DNA of 9,552 bases from JAYWAM01 sp043782425 (GCA_043782425.1 JAYWAM010000308.1:1-9552), one strand, 5' to 3'; shown: positions 1 through 6,105, counted from the first letter of the stretch. The notes: generated from the sequence alone by a model not told the origin. Program-made: numbers and translations.

Positions 1-104
1 CTCCTACATCCGGAATATTTTTTGCCGCTTTAACGCGAATCGAAATAAATAGATTAATCATCCGCTAGCTTACTTTAATCCGCGCAACCCAAATTGCCGA
101 ATTC

Positions 105-122
105 TCGAACAAGCGTGTTCGA
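105..122. promoter_or_regulatory. Inverted repeat, candidate activator site (UAS)
   Basis: A perfect 7+7 inverted repeat, TCGAACA-AGCG-TGTTCGA, is seen directly. Its centre lies about 120 bases upstream of the start point predicted from the sigma-54 promoter at 208-223. Sigma-54 promoters need an enhancer-binding activator that usually binds dyads about 80-150 bases upstream, so position and symmetry fit such a site. The half-sites match no activator consensus I can name with confidence (not NtrC, NifA or NorR), so the cognate protein is unknown. Confidence 0.4.
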
Positions 123-207
123 TAACTCAAACATATCACAACCGATGTGGGAAAAATCCATGCTCATAAGTTAGCGATAGCTATAGTAAACAGTCTTTTA
201 GCATAAC

Positions 208-223
208 TGGCACGGCGGTTGCT
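208..223 (+). promoter_or_regulatory. Sigma-54 (-24/-12) promoter
   Basis: TGGCACG-GCGG-TTGCT matches the sigma-54 consensus TGGCAC-N5-TTGCW at every defined base, with GG (209-210) and GC (221-222) exactly ten bases apart. The predicted start point is near 233-234, about 28 bases before the small ORF at 262 and 140 before the prepilin gene. Sigma-54 control of pilin genes through PilR-type activators is well established in Pseudomonas and relatives. Bases 1-207 hold no gene I can support, apart from the dyad at 105-122. Confidence 0.8.
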
Positions 224-261
224 GTTACAGTAGCGTGGAAGTCTGCGGCAAAGGAATAGCC

Positions 262-360
262 ATGAATCTACAACAAATCAAAATCAATAACTATGACGCG
301 GCAGTTGTCCTGCTGATACTGGGGATGCTGTTGGGTCTTTGTCTTAACGGCGCAGTTTGA
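262..360 (+). CDS. Small membrane peptide, 32 codons, unknown function
   Basis: This is a 32-residue ORF from ATG to TGA. AAGGA (251-255) sits six bases before the ATG, a good ribosome-binding site. The first 13 residues are polar (MNLQQIKINNYDA); the rest is one hydrophobic stretch (VVLLILGMLLGLCL) ending in NGAV, so a single membrane helix is likely. It is the first ORF after the sigma-54 promoter, and its TGA is directly followed by an ATG in the frame of the prepilin gene, whose more likely start is 13 bases further on; the two genes probably share one mRNA and may be translationally coupled. I do not recognise a family. It could be a true small protein accompanying the pilin-like protein, or a leader peptide that sets translation of the next gene. 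A chance ORF is less likely given the ribosome-binding site and placement. Confidence 0.55.
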   Translation: MNLQQIKINNYDAAVVLLILGMLLGLCLNGAV

Positions 361-372
361 ATGGAGAACATC

Positions 373-1041
373 ATGAGAAAGCAATTACCAAAAAGGCAAC
401 AATCGGGCTTCACCCTCGTCGAAATCGCCATCGTACTGGTGATTATCGGGCTGCTGCTTGGGGGAGTATTAAAGGGGCAGGAGTTGATTAATAGTGCGAA
501 GGTGAAAAGCCTCGCCAACGACTTTCGCATCACCCAAACCTATATCTATGGATACCAGGACAAATTCAAGGCGCTTCCAGGCGACGACATTGCGGCTGTC
601 GCCCATTTAGGAGCTGGCGCCCTGCCTGGAAACGGCGATGGCGTCATTGATGGCGAATGGAGATCATCTACTTCAACAGATGAAAGCTTCCGCTTTTGGC
701 AGCACGTTCGCATGGCGAATCTGGCCTCTGGGCCCATCGACACAACTGATACGACTACTTTTCTGCCCACGAATGCTGAAGGTGGAAGACTCGGCATAAC
801 AAGCGCAAGCAAAAGCCCCAATCCGGCTCTTTTACGAGGAAGTTTTGCGTTGTGCAGCGATGGCATTCTGGGAAAATTCGCAAAGCAAATCGACACTACC
901 CTCGATGATGGGAAAACCGATTCTGGGTCAATCCAAGTGTTTACCAATCAAATAACGGGAAATGCCGCTACGGCAGTTCCGGCAACTGGTGCTGGCGCCA
1001 TTGACGACACTGTTAAATACACGGTCTGTATGGCGTTCTAG
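373..1041 (+). CDS. Type IV prepilin-like protein (N-terminal methylation domain)
   Basis: The 222-residue product has a class III prepilin leader: a short basic segment (residues 1-11), then the PilD cleavage site G12|F13 and FTLVEIAIVLVIIGLLLGG, with glutamate at +5 of the mature protein (E17). The inner-membrane peptidase PilD would cut and methylate it for assembly into a type IV pilus, pseudopilus or related fibre. The remainder is a globular head with two cysteines (C161, C219) that could form the usual C-terminal disulphide loop, and a glycine/aspartate loop NGDGVIDG (87-94) resembling calcium-binding loops. I chose ATG 373 over ATG 361 because GGAG (363-366) is six bases before 373, and the leader keeps normal length. 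The gene is isolated from other pilus genes here. The sigma-54 promoter at 208-223 probably drives it. Whether it is a major pilin, minor pilin or pseudopilin cannot be told from sequence alone. Confidence 0.85.
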   Translation: MRKQLPKRQQSGFTLVEIAIVLVIIGLLLGGVLKGQELINSAKVKSLANDFRITQTYIYGYQDKFKALPGDDIAAVAHLGAGALPGNGDGVIDGEWRSSTSTDESFRFWQHVRMANLASGPIDTTDTTTFLPTNAEGGRLGITSASKSPNPALLRGSFALCSDGILGKFAKQIDTTLDDGKTDSGSIQVFTNQITGNAATAVPATGAGAIDDTVKYTVCMAF

Positions 1042-1060
1042 ATTCTTGTGTAGTTCGGTT

Positions 1061-1086
1061 AAAAAGCCCGCTTCGGCGGGCTTTTT
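1061..1086. terminator. Bidirectional intrinsic terminator
   Basis: AAAAAGCCCGC-TTCG-GCGGGCTTTTT forms a perfect 11-base-pair hairpin with a stable UUCG tetraloop. It has a T run on the plus strand and, because of the flanking A run, on the minus strand too. It lies 20 bases after the prepilin stop codon and 11 bases past the end of the converging antiporter gene, so it can end both transcripts. Confidence 0.92.
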
Positions 1087-1097
1087 ATTTCCCCCGA

Positions 1098-3071
1098 CTA
1101 CCCCTGCAACAAGCGCATCTCCGCCTTAGCCAGCGCTTCCGGTGTCCCGGCGACAACCAGCACATCGCCTGCTTGCAGCAGCGTGTCTGCTGTGGGAATA
1201 AATTCGCGCATGCCGCGGCGGCGCAGGGCGCTGAGCTCGACATCGAGTTTTTCCAACTCCAGCGCGGCTAGGGTTTTGCCCAGACACGCGGCGCCGCTAT
1301 CGACCATGAAGCTATGCAGACGCGGCTGCCTGGCATCGAAGGTCGGATCTTCCGCGTCGGTGGCGCCCATGAAGAAGCCGCCGCGCATGAACTTATAGCG
1401 CTCGCCGCGCACCTGACGCAGACGCTTGAGTACGCGGTTGAGCGGCACCCCCAGCAGCAGCATGGTCTGCGTCGCCAGCATGAGCGATCCTTCCACCACT
1501 TCGGCCACAATTTCCGCCGCACCGCCCTGCTTGAGCTGCTCGATATCACTGTCGTCAAAGGTGCGCACGATGACCGGCACTTCCGGGCGCAATTGGCGCA
1601 CATGGCCCATGATAGAAAGCGCCTTGCGTGTATCGGCAAAGCTCACCACTACGGCGGAAGCGCGCGCCAGGCCGGCGGCAGTCAACACTTCCTTGCGCGC
1701 TGCGTCGCCAAACATTACCGAATCACCGGCCGCAGCGGCCTGCTTGACGCGCTGCGGATCGGAATCGAGGGCGATGACCGCGATCTTTTCATGCTCGAGA
1801 AAACGCGCCAGATTTTGCCCGGAGCGGCCGTAACCGCAGATGATGACGTGGCTGCGCGTGGACATGGTTTTGATCGCCAGGTTGTGCACCTCGATGGCGC
1901 GCGCCTCCCACTCGCTGGCGCAGAAATACAGTACGATTTTTTCCGCATACTTCAGGATAAGCGGCGTGGCGAGCATGGAAAGCAACATCGCCGCCAGCGT
2001 GACTTGCAGGGCAGCGGCGCTTAAGGCGCTGACGCTTCCGGCGAGCGACAGCAGCACAAAACCGAATTCGCCCGCCGGGGCCAGCGCCAGCGCGCAACGC
2101 AGCGCCACGGCTTTGTCGCTGCCAAACAGGCGCACCAATAAAACCACGACGATAAATTTGAGCAGCAGCAACGCCAGCAGCACCAGCAGCACGATAAACC
2201 AGTGATCGAGCAACACATGCAGATTGAGCAGCATGCCGATGGTGATAAAAAACAGCCCGAGCAGGACATCGCGAAACGGCTTGATGTAATCCTCAACCTG
2301 ATAGCGATATTCGGTCTCGGAGATCAGCATGCCGGCAAGGAAAGCCCCCAGCGCCAGCGACAATCCGGCCAGCTCGGTCAACCACGCCAATCCAAGCGTG
2401 ACCAATAGCACCGCGAGCACGAATAATTCCGACGACTTTTGCGATGCGATCATATGAAACAGCGGGCGCATGATGCGCTGCCCGAGCACCAGCAACACCA
2501 CAAGCATGGCGGCGGCCTTGGCCAGCGCCAGCCCCAGCGTCAACGCAAGCTGCTCGCCCGGCAAGGCCAGCGCGGGCACCAGCACCAGCAGCGGAATCAC
2601 CGCCAGATCCTGAAACAGCAGCACGCCCATGATCTGTTTGCCGTGCGCCGAATGCAGTTGCAGCGATTCGGCCAGCACCTTGCTGATAATCGCCGTTGAT
2701 GACATGGCGAATATGCCGCCCAGAATAAAGCCGGATTGCCAGGAGGCGCCCGCCAGCATGGCGATACCCATCGCGATAAGGAGGGTAACCGCCACCTGCG
2801 CGCCGCCCAGGCCGAGCACCATGCGGCGCATGGAGACCAACTGTGGCAGACTGAATTCCAGTCCGATGGAAAACATCAGGAACACGACGCCGAACTCGGC
2901 AAGATAGCGGCTTTCCTGCGTGTTGGGCACCAACGCCAGCGCATTAGGCCCGACGACCACCCCGATAAGCAGATAGCCCAGAATGGCCGGCATGTTGATG
3001 CGCCGAAACAGCACCACCACCATTACCGCAGTGGCAAGCAGGATCAGCGTGATTTGTAGTGTGTCGTGCAT
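1098..3071 (-). CDS. CPA2 family cation:proton antiporter with RCK domain (KefB/YbaL-like)
   Basis: The 657-residue protein is an inner-membrane monovalent cation (probably K+) efflux or exchange system. Residues about 8-375 form a sodium/proton-exchanger-type bundle of many hydrophobic helices. They include the CPA2 hallmarks GYLLIGVVVGP (32-42), FSIGLEF (67-73), SSTAI (124-128) and FQDLAVIP (153-160, with the conserved Q154-D155). From about 407 follows a TrkA-N/RCK nucleotide-binding fold with the glycine motif GYGRSG (413-418) and an acidic residue after the second strand (D436). A TrkA-C-like domain covers about 585-655. It is slightly longer than E. coli KefB/KefC (about 600-620) and YbaL (about 560). 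No KefF/KefG ancillary quinone reductase lies next to it, so glutathione gating is unproven and I give no symbol. It is transcribed alone, towards the prepilin gene. No clear Shine-Dalgarno precedes the ATG at 3071. Confidence 0.9.
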   Translation of the reverse strand: MHDTLQITLILLATAVMVVVLFRRINMPAILGYLLIGVVVGPNALALVPNTQESRYLAEFGVVFLMFSIGLEFSLPQLVSMRRMVLGLGGAQVAVTLLIAMGIAMLAGASWQSGFILGGIFAMSSTAIISKVLAESLQLHSAHGKQIMGVLLFQDLAVIPLLVLVPALALPGEQLALTLGLALAKAAAMLVVLLVLGQRIMRPLFHMIASQKSSELFVLAVLLVTLGLAWLTELAGLSLALGAFLAGMLISETEYRYQVEDYIKPFRDVLLGLFFITIGMLLNLHVLLDHWFIVLLVLLALLLLKFIVVVLLVRLFGSDKAVALRCALALAPAGEFGFVLLSLAGSVSALSAAALQVTLAAMLLSMLATPLILKYAEKIVLYFCASEWEARAIEVHNLAIKTMSTRSHVIICGYGRSGQNLARFLEHEKIAVIALDSDPQRVKQAAAAGDSVMFGDAARKEVLTAAGLARASAVVVSFADTRKALSIMGHVRQLRPEVPVIVRTFDDSDIEQLKQGGAAEIVAEVVEGSLMLATQTMLLLGVPLNRVLKRLRQVRGERYKFMRGGFFMGATDAEDPTFDARQPRLHSFMVDSGAACLGKTLAALELEKLDVELSALRRRGMREFIPTADTLLQAGDVLVVAGTPEALAKAEMRLLQG

Positions 3072-3292
3072 GGCGTCAGTGAAAGTGGATTTTGCAGTGG
3101 GCTTGATGAGAATTTACTGGAAACTGGGCTTCACGGGTATGAAAAAATATTTGCAGAGGGAGAATGGCCTTCAATCAGCCTTCGAGAACGAGAATCTGTG
3201 TTTAAGCTGAAAGACATATAATTTGGACTGTGTGTGGGGGTGCGAAAGGTGAGAAAGGTAGTGCTTGTGGGAAAGCTCTAGATAATTTGTAT
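3072..3292. other. Intergenic region without a supported gene
   Basis: No convincing coding region is seen. It must hold the promoter of the minus-strand antiporter, but I cannot point to a clear -35/-10 pair for it. A perfect TATAAT lies at 3217-3222 on the plus strand without a recognisable -35 at 16-18 bases, so it is only a weak promoter candidate for the nuclease gene downstream. Together with the repeat element that follows, the stretch without a gene runs to 3427. Confidence 0.6.
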
Positions 3293-3429
3293 ACCCCTCA
3301 CCCCTGCCCTCTCCCCGCAAAGCGGGGAGAGGGAGAAAAGCAAAAAATTTTGCCCACTGTCTGTTTGCTGCGCGATCTGTATTTTTACTCCTTCGCCCCG
3401 CTTGCGGGGAGAGGGCAGGGGTGAGGGGT
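3293..3429. repeat. Paired REP-like inverted repeat element (about 137 bases)
   Basis: Two 26-base arms, 3293-3318 and 3404-3429, are perfect reverse complements; each begins ACCCCTCACCCCTG when read inward from its own outer end. The left arm also folds on itself: CCCTCTCCCCGC (3307-3318), AAA, GCGGGGAGAGGG (3322-3333). The right arm has CCCCGC-TT-GCGGGG at its inner end. Repeats of this style, with C-rich arms around a CTCTCCCCGC-loop-GCGGGGAGAG core, are widely dispersed between genes in many Proteobacteria. Here the outer edge of the right arm runs into the start codon of the nuclease gene. Bases 3334-3395 between the arms hold no gene. Confidence 0.85.
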
Positions 3430-3820
3430 GGAAAAACTGGCACGGCTTCTGCGAAAATCATCGACCGACGCGGAATTGCGGTTATGGTTGCAATTGAAAA
3501 ACCGCAACCTCGGCGGATTCAAGTTTCGGCGGCAACATCCGCTTCCACCTTACATCGTTGATTTTGTCTGTATTGAAGAGAAACTGATAGTGGAACTGGA
3601 TGGCGGGCAACATGTTGCGCAGATTGCAAGCGATGCCGAAAGAACCGCTTTTTTTGAGTCGAGCGGATTTAGGGTAATTCGCTTTTGGAATGATGAAATG
3701 CTGAAGCAAACCGATGCGGTGCTGGAGGAGATATTGCGACAATTGAACGCCCCTCACTTGCAGTGCGCGCAGTCCGCTGCATCGGACTGCCGCTTCGCAG
3801 GCAGCCGACATGTCGGCTGA
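3428..3820 (+). CDS. DUF559 domain protein, putative PD-(D/E)XK (Vsr-like) nuclease
   Basis: The 130-residue product carries the whole DUF559 fold: a helix with SSTDAE (11-16), KFRRQHPLPPYIVDFVC (32-48), EEKLIVELDGGQH (50-62) and GFRVIRFWNDE (80-90). Members of this group resemble the very-short-patch-repair endonuclease Vsr and related PD-(D/E)XK enzymes. Likely active-site residues are E16, D45, E56 and D58 with Q61/H62 nearby; this is inference from conservation, and no substrate is known. The only possible start is GTG 3428, because an in-frame stop lies at 3422-3424; the purine-rich repeat end just upstream can serve as ribosome-binding site. The family core ends near residue 107. The last roughly 20 residues (from about 111) are encoded by palindromic DNA and look like read-through into repeat sequence. 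The gene is bracketed by inverted repeats and looks like accessory DNA placed before kdsD. Confidence 0.82.
   Translation: MEKLARLLRKSSTDAELRLWLQLKNRNLGGFKFRRQHPLPPYIVDFVCIEEKLIVELDGGQHVAQIASDAERTAFFESSGFRVIRFWNDEMLKQTDAVLEEILRQLNAPHLQCAQSAASDCRFAGSRHVG
3769..3790. repeat. Palindrome inside the 3' end of the DUF559 gene
   Basis: GCAGTCCG-CTGCAT-CGGACTGC is an 8-base-pair perfect stem with a six-base loop. It lies within codons for the non-conserved C-terminal tail of the nuclease. There is no T run, so it is not a standard terminator. Confidence 0.7.
3802..3819. repeat. Perfect 18-base palindrome over the DUF559 stop codon
   Basis: CAGCCGACATGTCGGCTG is its own reverse complement across all 18 bases and ends within the TGA stop (3818-3820) of the nuclease gene. 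It comes 11 bases after the previous palindrome, so the two make a small hairpin cluster at the end of the gene. Confidence 0.75.
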
Positions 3821-3821
3821 A

Positions 3822-3909
3822 ACCCCTGCTACGCCCCCCGCCCTCTCCCCGAAAAACGGGGAGAGGGAGTAGACCGAGAGACCTTCGCAAGCGGGGAGAA
3901 GGAGTAAGA
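3822..3909. repeat. Degenerate inverted copy of the upstream repeat
   Basis: Bases 3822-3851 resemble the C-rich arm of the upstream element, and CCCTCTCCCCG-AAAAA-CGGGGAGAGGG (3841-3867) is a perfect 11-base-pair hairpin of the same core. Bases 3886-3909 match the reverse complement of 3383-3406 at 22 of 24 positions, including GAAGGAGTAA beyond the GC-rich core. That match outside the core indicates shared ancestry with the upstream element and places inverted copies on both sides of the nuclease gene. Confidence 0.78.
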
Positions 3910-3915
3910 ACTCAG

Positions 3916-3937
3916 CTTGTCCAGCTCGCTGGACAAG
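3916..3937. repeat. 22-base palindrome upstream of kdsD
   Basis: CTTGTCCAGC-TC-GCTGGACAAG has 10-base perfect arms around two bases, 50 bases before the kdsD start. No T run follows (GTGGGAAAAAAG), so it is not a plus-strand terminator. Read on the minus strand it is preceded by TTTTTTCCCAC, which does not give a minus-strand terminator either. It may be another piece of the repeat cluster or an operator; nothing in the sequence decides between these. Confidence 0.65.
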
Positions 3938-3987
3938 TGGGAAAAAAGATACGGTCACACAAATCCACCAAGCCCCATAATTCACCC

Positions 3988-5001
3988 ATGACAAAAATCC
4001 TCGCCCCTCGCCCTATTGAAGACACCGCTCGCACGCTCAGTCTTGCGCGTGAGGTGTTTGAAATTGAAGCCAATGCGGTGCGCGCCCTTGGTGAGCGTCT
4101 GGACCAGGGCTTTGTTGATGCGCATCGACTGCTTTTCGAGGTCGCGCGGCGCAAGGGACGCGTGGTGGTGACGGGCATGGGAAAATCGGGGCACATCGGC
4201 GGCAAAATCGCCTCTACGCTGGCTTCAACCGGCACGCCGGCTTTTTACATGCACCCCGGAGAAGCGAGCCACGGCGATCTGGGCATGATTACCCCGGACG
4301 ATGTGGTCATCGCTATTTCCAACTCGGGCGAATCCGAGGAGATACTTAAAATCCTGCCCATGCTCAAGCGCAGGGGAACGAAAATCATCGCCATCACCGG
4401 CAAGCCTGAATCGACACTCGCCACGCAAGCCGATGTGCACCTCAATGCCGCCGTGGAAAGGGAGGCCTGCCCGTTGGAACTCGCGCCCACTTCGAGCACC
4501 ACTGCTACCCTGGCGCTGGGCGATGCGCTTGCCATGACGCTACTCGATGCGCGCGGCTTTACCTCAGAAGATTTCGCCACCCATCACCCGGGCGGATCGC
4601 TAGGCAGAAAACTGCTGGTGCGCGTGCGTGATTTGATGCACAAAGACGACAGATTGCCCAAAGTAGGCGAGCACGCGTTGTTACCCGAGGCGATTATCGA
4701 GATGTCAAAAAAAGGCATCGGCATGACGACCGTGGTGGATGAGCAGGGCAATCTTGTCGGTCTGTTTACCGATGGCGACCTGCGCCGCACCTGGGAAAAA
4801 TACGACAACCTGAAAAACCTCAAAGTCAGCGAGGTCATGACTCGCCATCCGCGCACCATCGAAGCTGATCGCCTCGCGGCGGAAGCCGCCTTGCTGATGC
4901 AAACCCACCAGATCAGCGGACGCCTGCTGGTGGTGACTCCAGAAGGCAAACTGGTGGGCGCGCTGACGTTCAATGATTTACTTAAAGCAGGTGTGGTTTG
5001 A
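3988..5001 (+). CDS. kdsD: Arabinose-5-phosphate isomerase KdsD
   Basis: The 337-residue cytoplasmic enzyme interconverts ribulose 5-phosphate and arabinose 5-phosphate, the first step towards KDO, the inner-core sugar of lipopolysaccharide. A SIS domain (about 40-185) holds VTGMGKSGH (61-69) and SNSGESEE (111-118). The residues aligning with the four E. coli active-site positions are all present: K66, E118, E159 and H200 (HHPGGSLG). Two CBS domains follow at about 212-270 and 278-335 (RDLMHKDD and SEVMTRHP at their starts). E. coli KdsD has 328 residues, supporting ATG 3988; the frame is open back to 3763, but that extension runs through palindromic repeat DNA and is rejected. No Shine-Dalgarno is visible before 3988. 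CATAAT at 3976-3981 could be a -10 giving a nearly leaderless mRNA, but no -35 supports it. The stop overlaps the kdsC start. Confidence 0.96.
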   Translation: MTKILAPRPIEDTARTLSLAREVFEIEANAVRALGERLDQGFVDAHRLLFEVARRKGRVVVTGMGKSGHIGGKIASTLASTGTPAFYMHPGEASHGDLGMITPDDVVIAISNSGESEEILKILPMLKRRGTKIIAITGKPESTLATQADVHLNAAVEREACPLELAPTSSTTATLALGDALAMTLLDARGFTSEDFATHHPGGSLGRKLLVRVRDLMHKDDRLPKVGEHALLPEAIIEMSKKGIGMTTVVDEQGNLVGLFTDGDLRRTWEKYDNLKNLKVSEVMTRHPRTIEADRLAAEAALLMQTHQISGRLLVVTPEGKLVGALTFNDLLKAGVV

Positions 5002-5525
5002 GCCCGGAAATTCTGGAGCGCGCACGCGCCGTCAAGCTTGCGGTGTTCGATGTCGATGGCGTGATGACCGACGGCAGCCTTTACTTTAGCGAAGCGGGCG
5101 AGACCATCAAGGTATTCAACAGCCTCGATGGCCATGGGCTGCGCATGTTGCAGCAGGGCGGCGTTGAGCTTGCCATCATTTCCGGGCGCGCCTCGCAGGC
5201 GCTTGCGCTGCGCGCACGCGAGCTTGGCATTACGCAGCTTTTTCAGGGCATACACGATAAGTTGAAAACTTTTGAAGCGTTGCGCGAAAGCTTGCGTCTT
5301 ACATTCGAGGAAGTCGCCGCCATCGGCGATGATGTGGTCGATCTGCCGATTCTCACGCGCTGTGGTTTTGCCGCCTGCGTGCCGGCCGCGCCTGCGTTGG
5401 TGAAGCGGCGTGTCCACTATGTGACGCAGGCGCCGGGCGGGCGCGGCGCGGTGCGCGAATTTTGCGAAGTCATCCTGCAAGCACAGGGCAAGCTCGACGG
5501 GCTGCTCAAGTGTTATCTGGCATAA
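4998..5525 (+). CDS. kdsC: 3-deoxy-D-manno-octulosonate 8-phosphate phosphatase KdsC
   Basis: The 175-residue HAD-superfamily phosphatase releases phosphate from KDO 8-phosphate in the cytoplasm. Visible motifs are FDVDGVMTDG (17-26, nucleophile D18 and acid/base D20), ISGR (61-64), the lysine in HDKLK (86-90, K88), GDDVVD (110-115) with metal-binding aspartates, and the C-terminal GGRGAVRE (147-154) typical of KdsC. It lacks a Cap domain, as expected for this tetrameric C0 family. The start is TTG 4998, overlapping the kdsD stop as TTGA. It is the only start that keeps residues before the first HAD strand, and it gives nearly the usual length (E. coli 188). AGG at 4989-4991 could help ribosome binding, but translational coupling to kdsD is more likely. 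Confidence 0.95.
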   Translation: MSPEILERARAVKLAVFDVDGVMTDGSLYFSEAGETIKVFNSLDGHGLRMLQQGGVELAIISGRASQALALRARELGITQLFQGIHDKLKTFEALRESLRLTFEEVAAIGDDVVDLPILTRCGFAACVPAAPALVKRRVHYVTQAPGGRGAVREFCEVILQAQGKLDGLLKCYLA

Positions 5526-5535
5526 TCCCTAGACC

Positions 5536-6105
5536 ATGACTCGTACCGCGCAGTGGTTGCCTTTGGGGTTGCTGGTTCTCCTGTTGGCGCTGACATTCTG
5601 GCTCAATGGCCTGGTGCAACCCGGAGACAGCAAGAATGATGGATCAGAACGCCACGATCCTGACCTTATCGTGGAAAACTTTTCCGCCCGCAAGCTGGGG
5701 CCAGACGGTGCGGTGCGCTACACACTGGTTGCGAGCAAAATGACGCACTATCCCGATGACGATTCGTCGCTGCTTGAAGCGGTGTCGTTCCAGGCGGCCG
5801 ATCCGGGGCAAGCGCCAATTTTTGCAACCTCGCAGCGCGGGCAGATTCTCGACGGGGGAGATAAAGTCATCATGGAAGGGCAAGTGGTTATCAAGGCCGA
5901 GGCAGGCAAGGAGACTCCGGCGTGGCGCCTAAACACACCGCAATTGGTGCTGCGCCCCGACGACAATCTCGCCCAGTCCGATGCCGGCGTGAAAATCGAA
6001 AGCAGCGAGGGGAATCTCAGCGCCGCAAGCTTTGTGCTGAATACTGAAACACGCATCGTGACCATGAAACAGGTCAAGGCGATTTACCAGAGACTGCAAC
6101 CATGA
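5536..6105 (+). CDS. lptC: LPS export protein LptC
   Basis: The 189-residue protein is the bitopic inner-membrane member of the LptBFGC transporter. It receives lipopolysaccharide from LptF/G and passes it to the LptA bridge. One N-terminal membrane helix (about 8-26, LPLGLLVLLLALTFWLNGL) anchors a periplasmic beta-jellyroll domain containing VENFSARKLGPDG (46-58), a typical LptC opening, and ending VKAIYQ. Length matches E. coli LptC (191). Sequence identity to model LptCs is generally low, so the call rests on topology, this motif and position between kdsC and lptA. It starts 10 bases after kdsC; no strong Shine-Dalgarno is seen. Its TGA overlaps the lptA ATG as ATGA, implying coupled translation. 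Confidence 0.93.
   Translation: MTRTAQWLPLGLLVLLLALTFWLNGLVQPGDSKNDGSERHDPDLIVENFSARKLGPDGAVRYTLVASKMTHYPDDDSSLLEAVSFQAADPGQAPIFATSQRGQILDGGDKVIMEGQVVIKAEAGKETPAWRLNTPQLVLRPDDNLAQSDAGVKIESSEGNLSAASFVLNTETRIVTMKQVKAIYQRLQP

Noticed and set aside
105..122. GAAC...GTTC as a LexA/DinR-type SOS box
   Set aside because: The spacer between GAAC and GTTC is six bases, not four, and betaproteobacterial LexA uses a CTGT-ACAG type box.
1314..2024. Long plus-strand open frame opposite the antiporter gene (236 codons)
   Set aside because: It is antisense to a clear membrane protein, has a histidine- and arginine-rich composition typical of shadow frames and no recognisable domain.
3217..3222. Perfect TATAAT on the plus strand
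   Set aside because: No -35 match of even three or four good bases lies at 16-18 bases upstream, so I mention it only as a weak possibility and do not list it as a promoter.
3438..3452. Second sigma-54-like sequence, TGGCACG with GC ten bases after GG, at the start of the nuclease gene
   Set aside because: It encodes the conserved LARLLR segment of the DUF559 protein and has CTGC rather than TTGC at -12; a promoter there would start inside the gene with nothing sensible downstream.
3171..3461. Open frames on both strands across the repeat (peptides with LTPALSP or HPCPLPAKRGEGE)
   Set aside because: They are translations of the GC-rich repeat; such proline-rich peptides are a common false-gene pattern of these elements.
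3763..3987. Upstream extension of the kdsD frame to ATG 3763
   Set aside because: The 75 extra residues run through palindromes and repeat DNA, overlap the nuclease gene and have no counterpart in KdsD.
4584..5480. Long minus-strand open frame opposite kdsD/kdsC (298 codons)
   Set aside because: It lies entirely antisense to two well-identified genes, crosses their junction and shows no domain.
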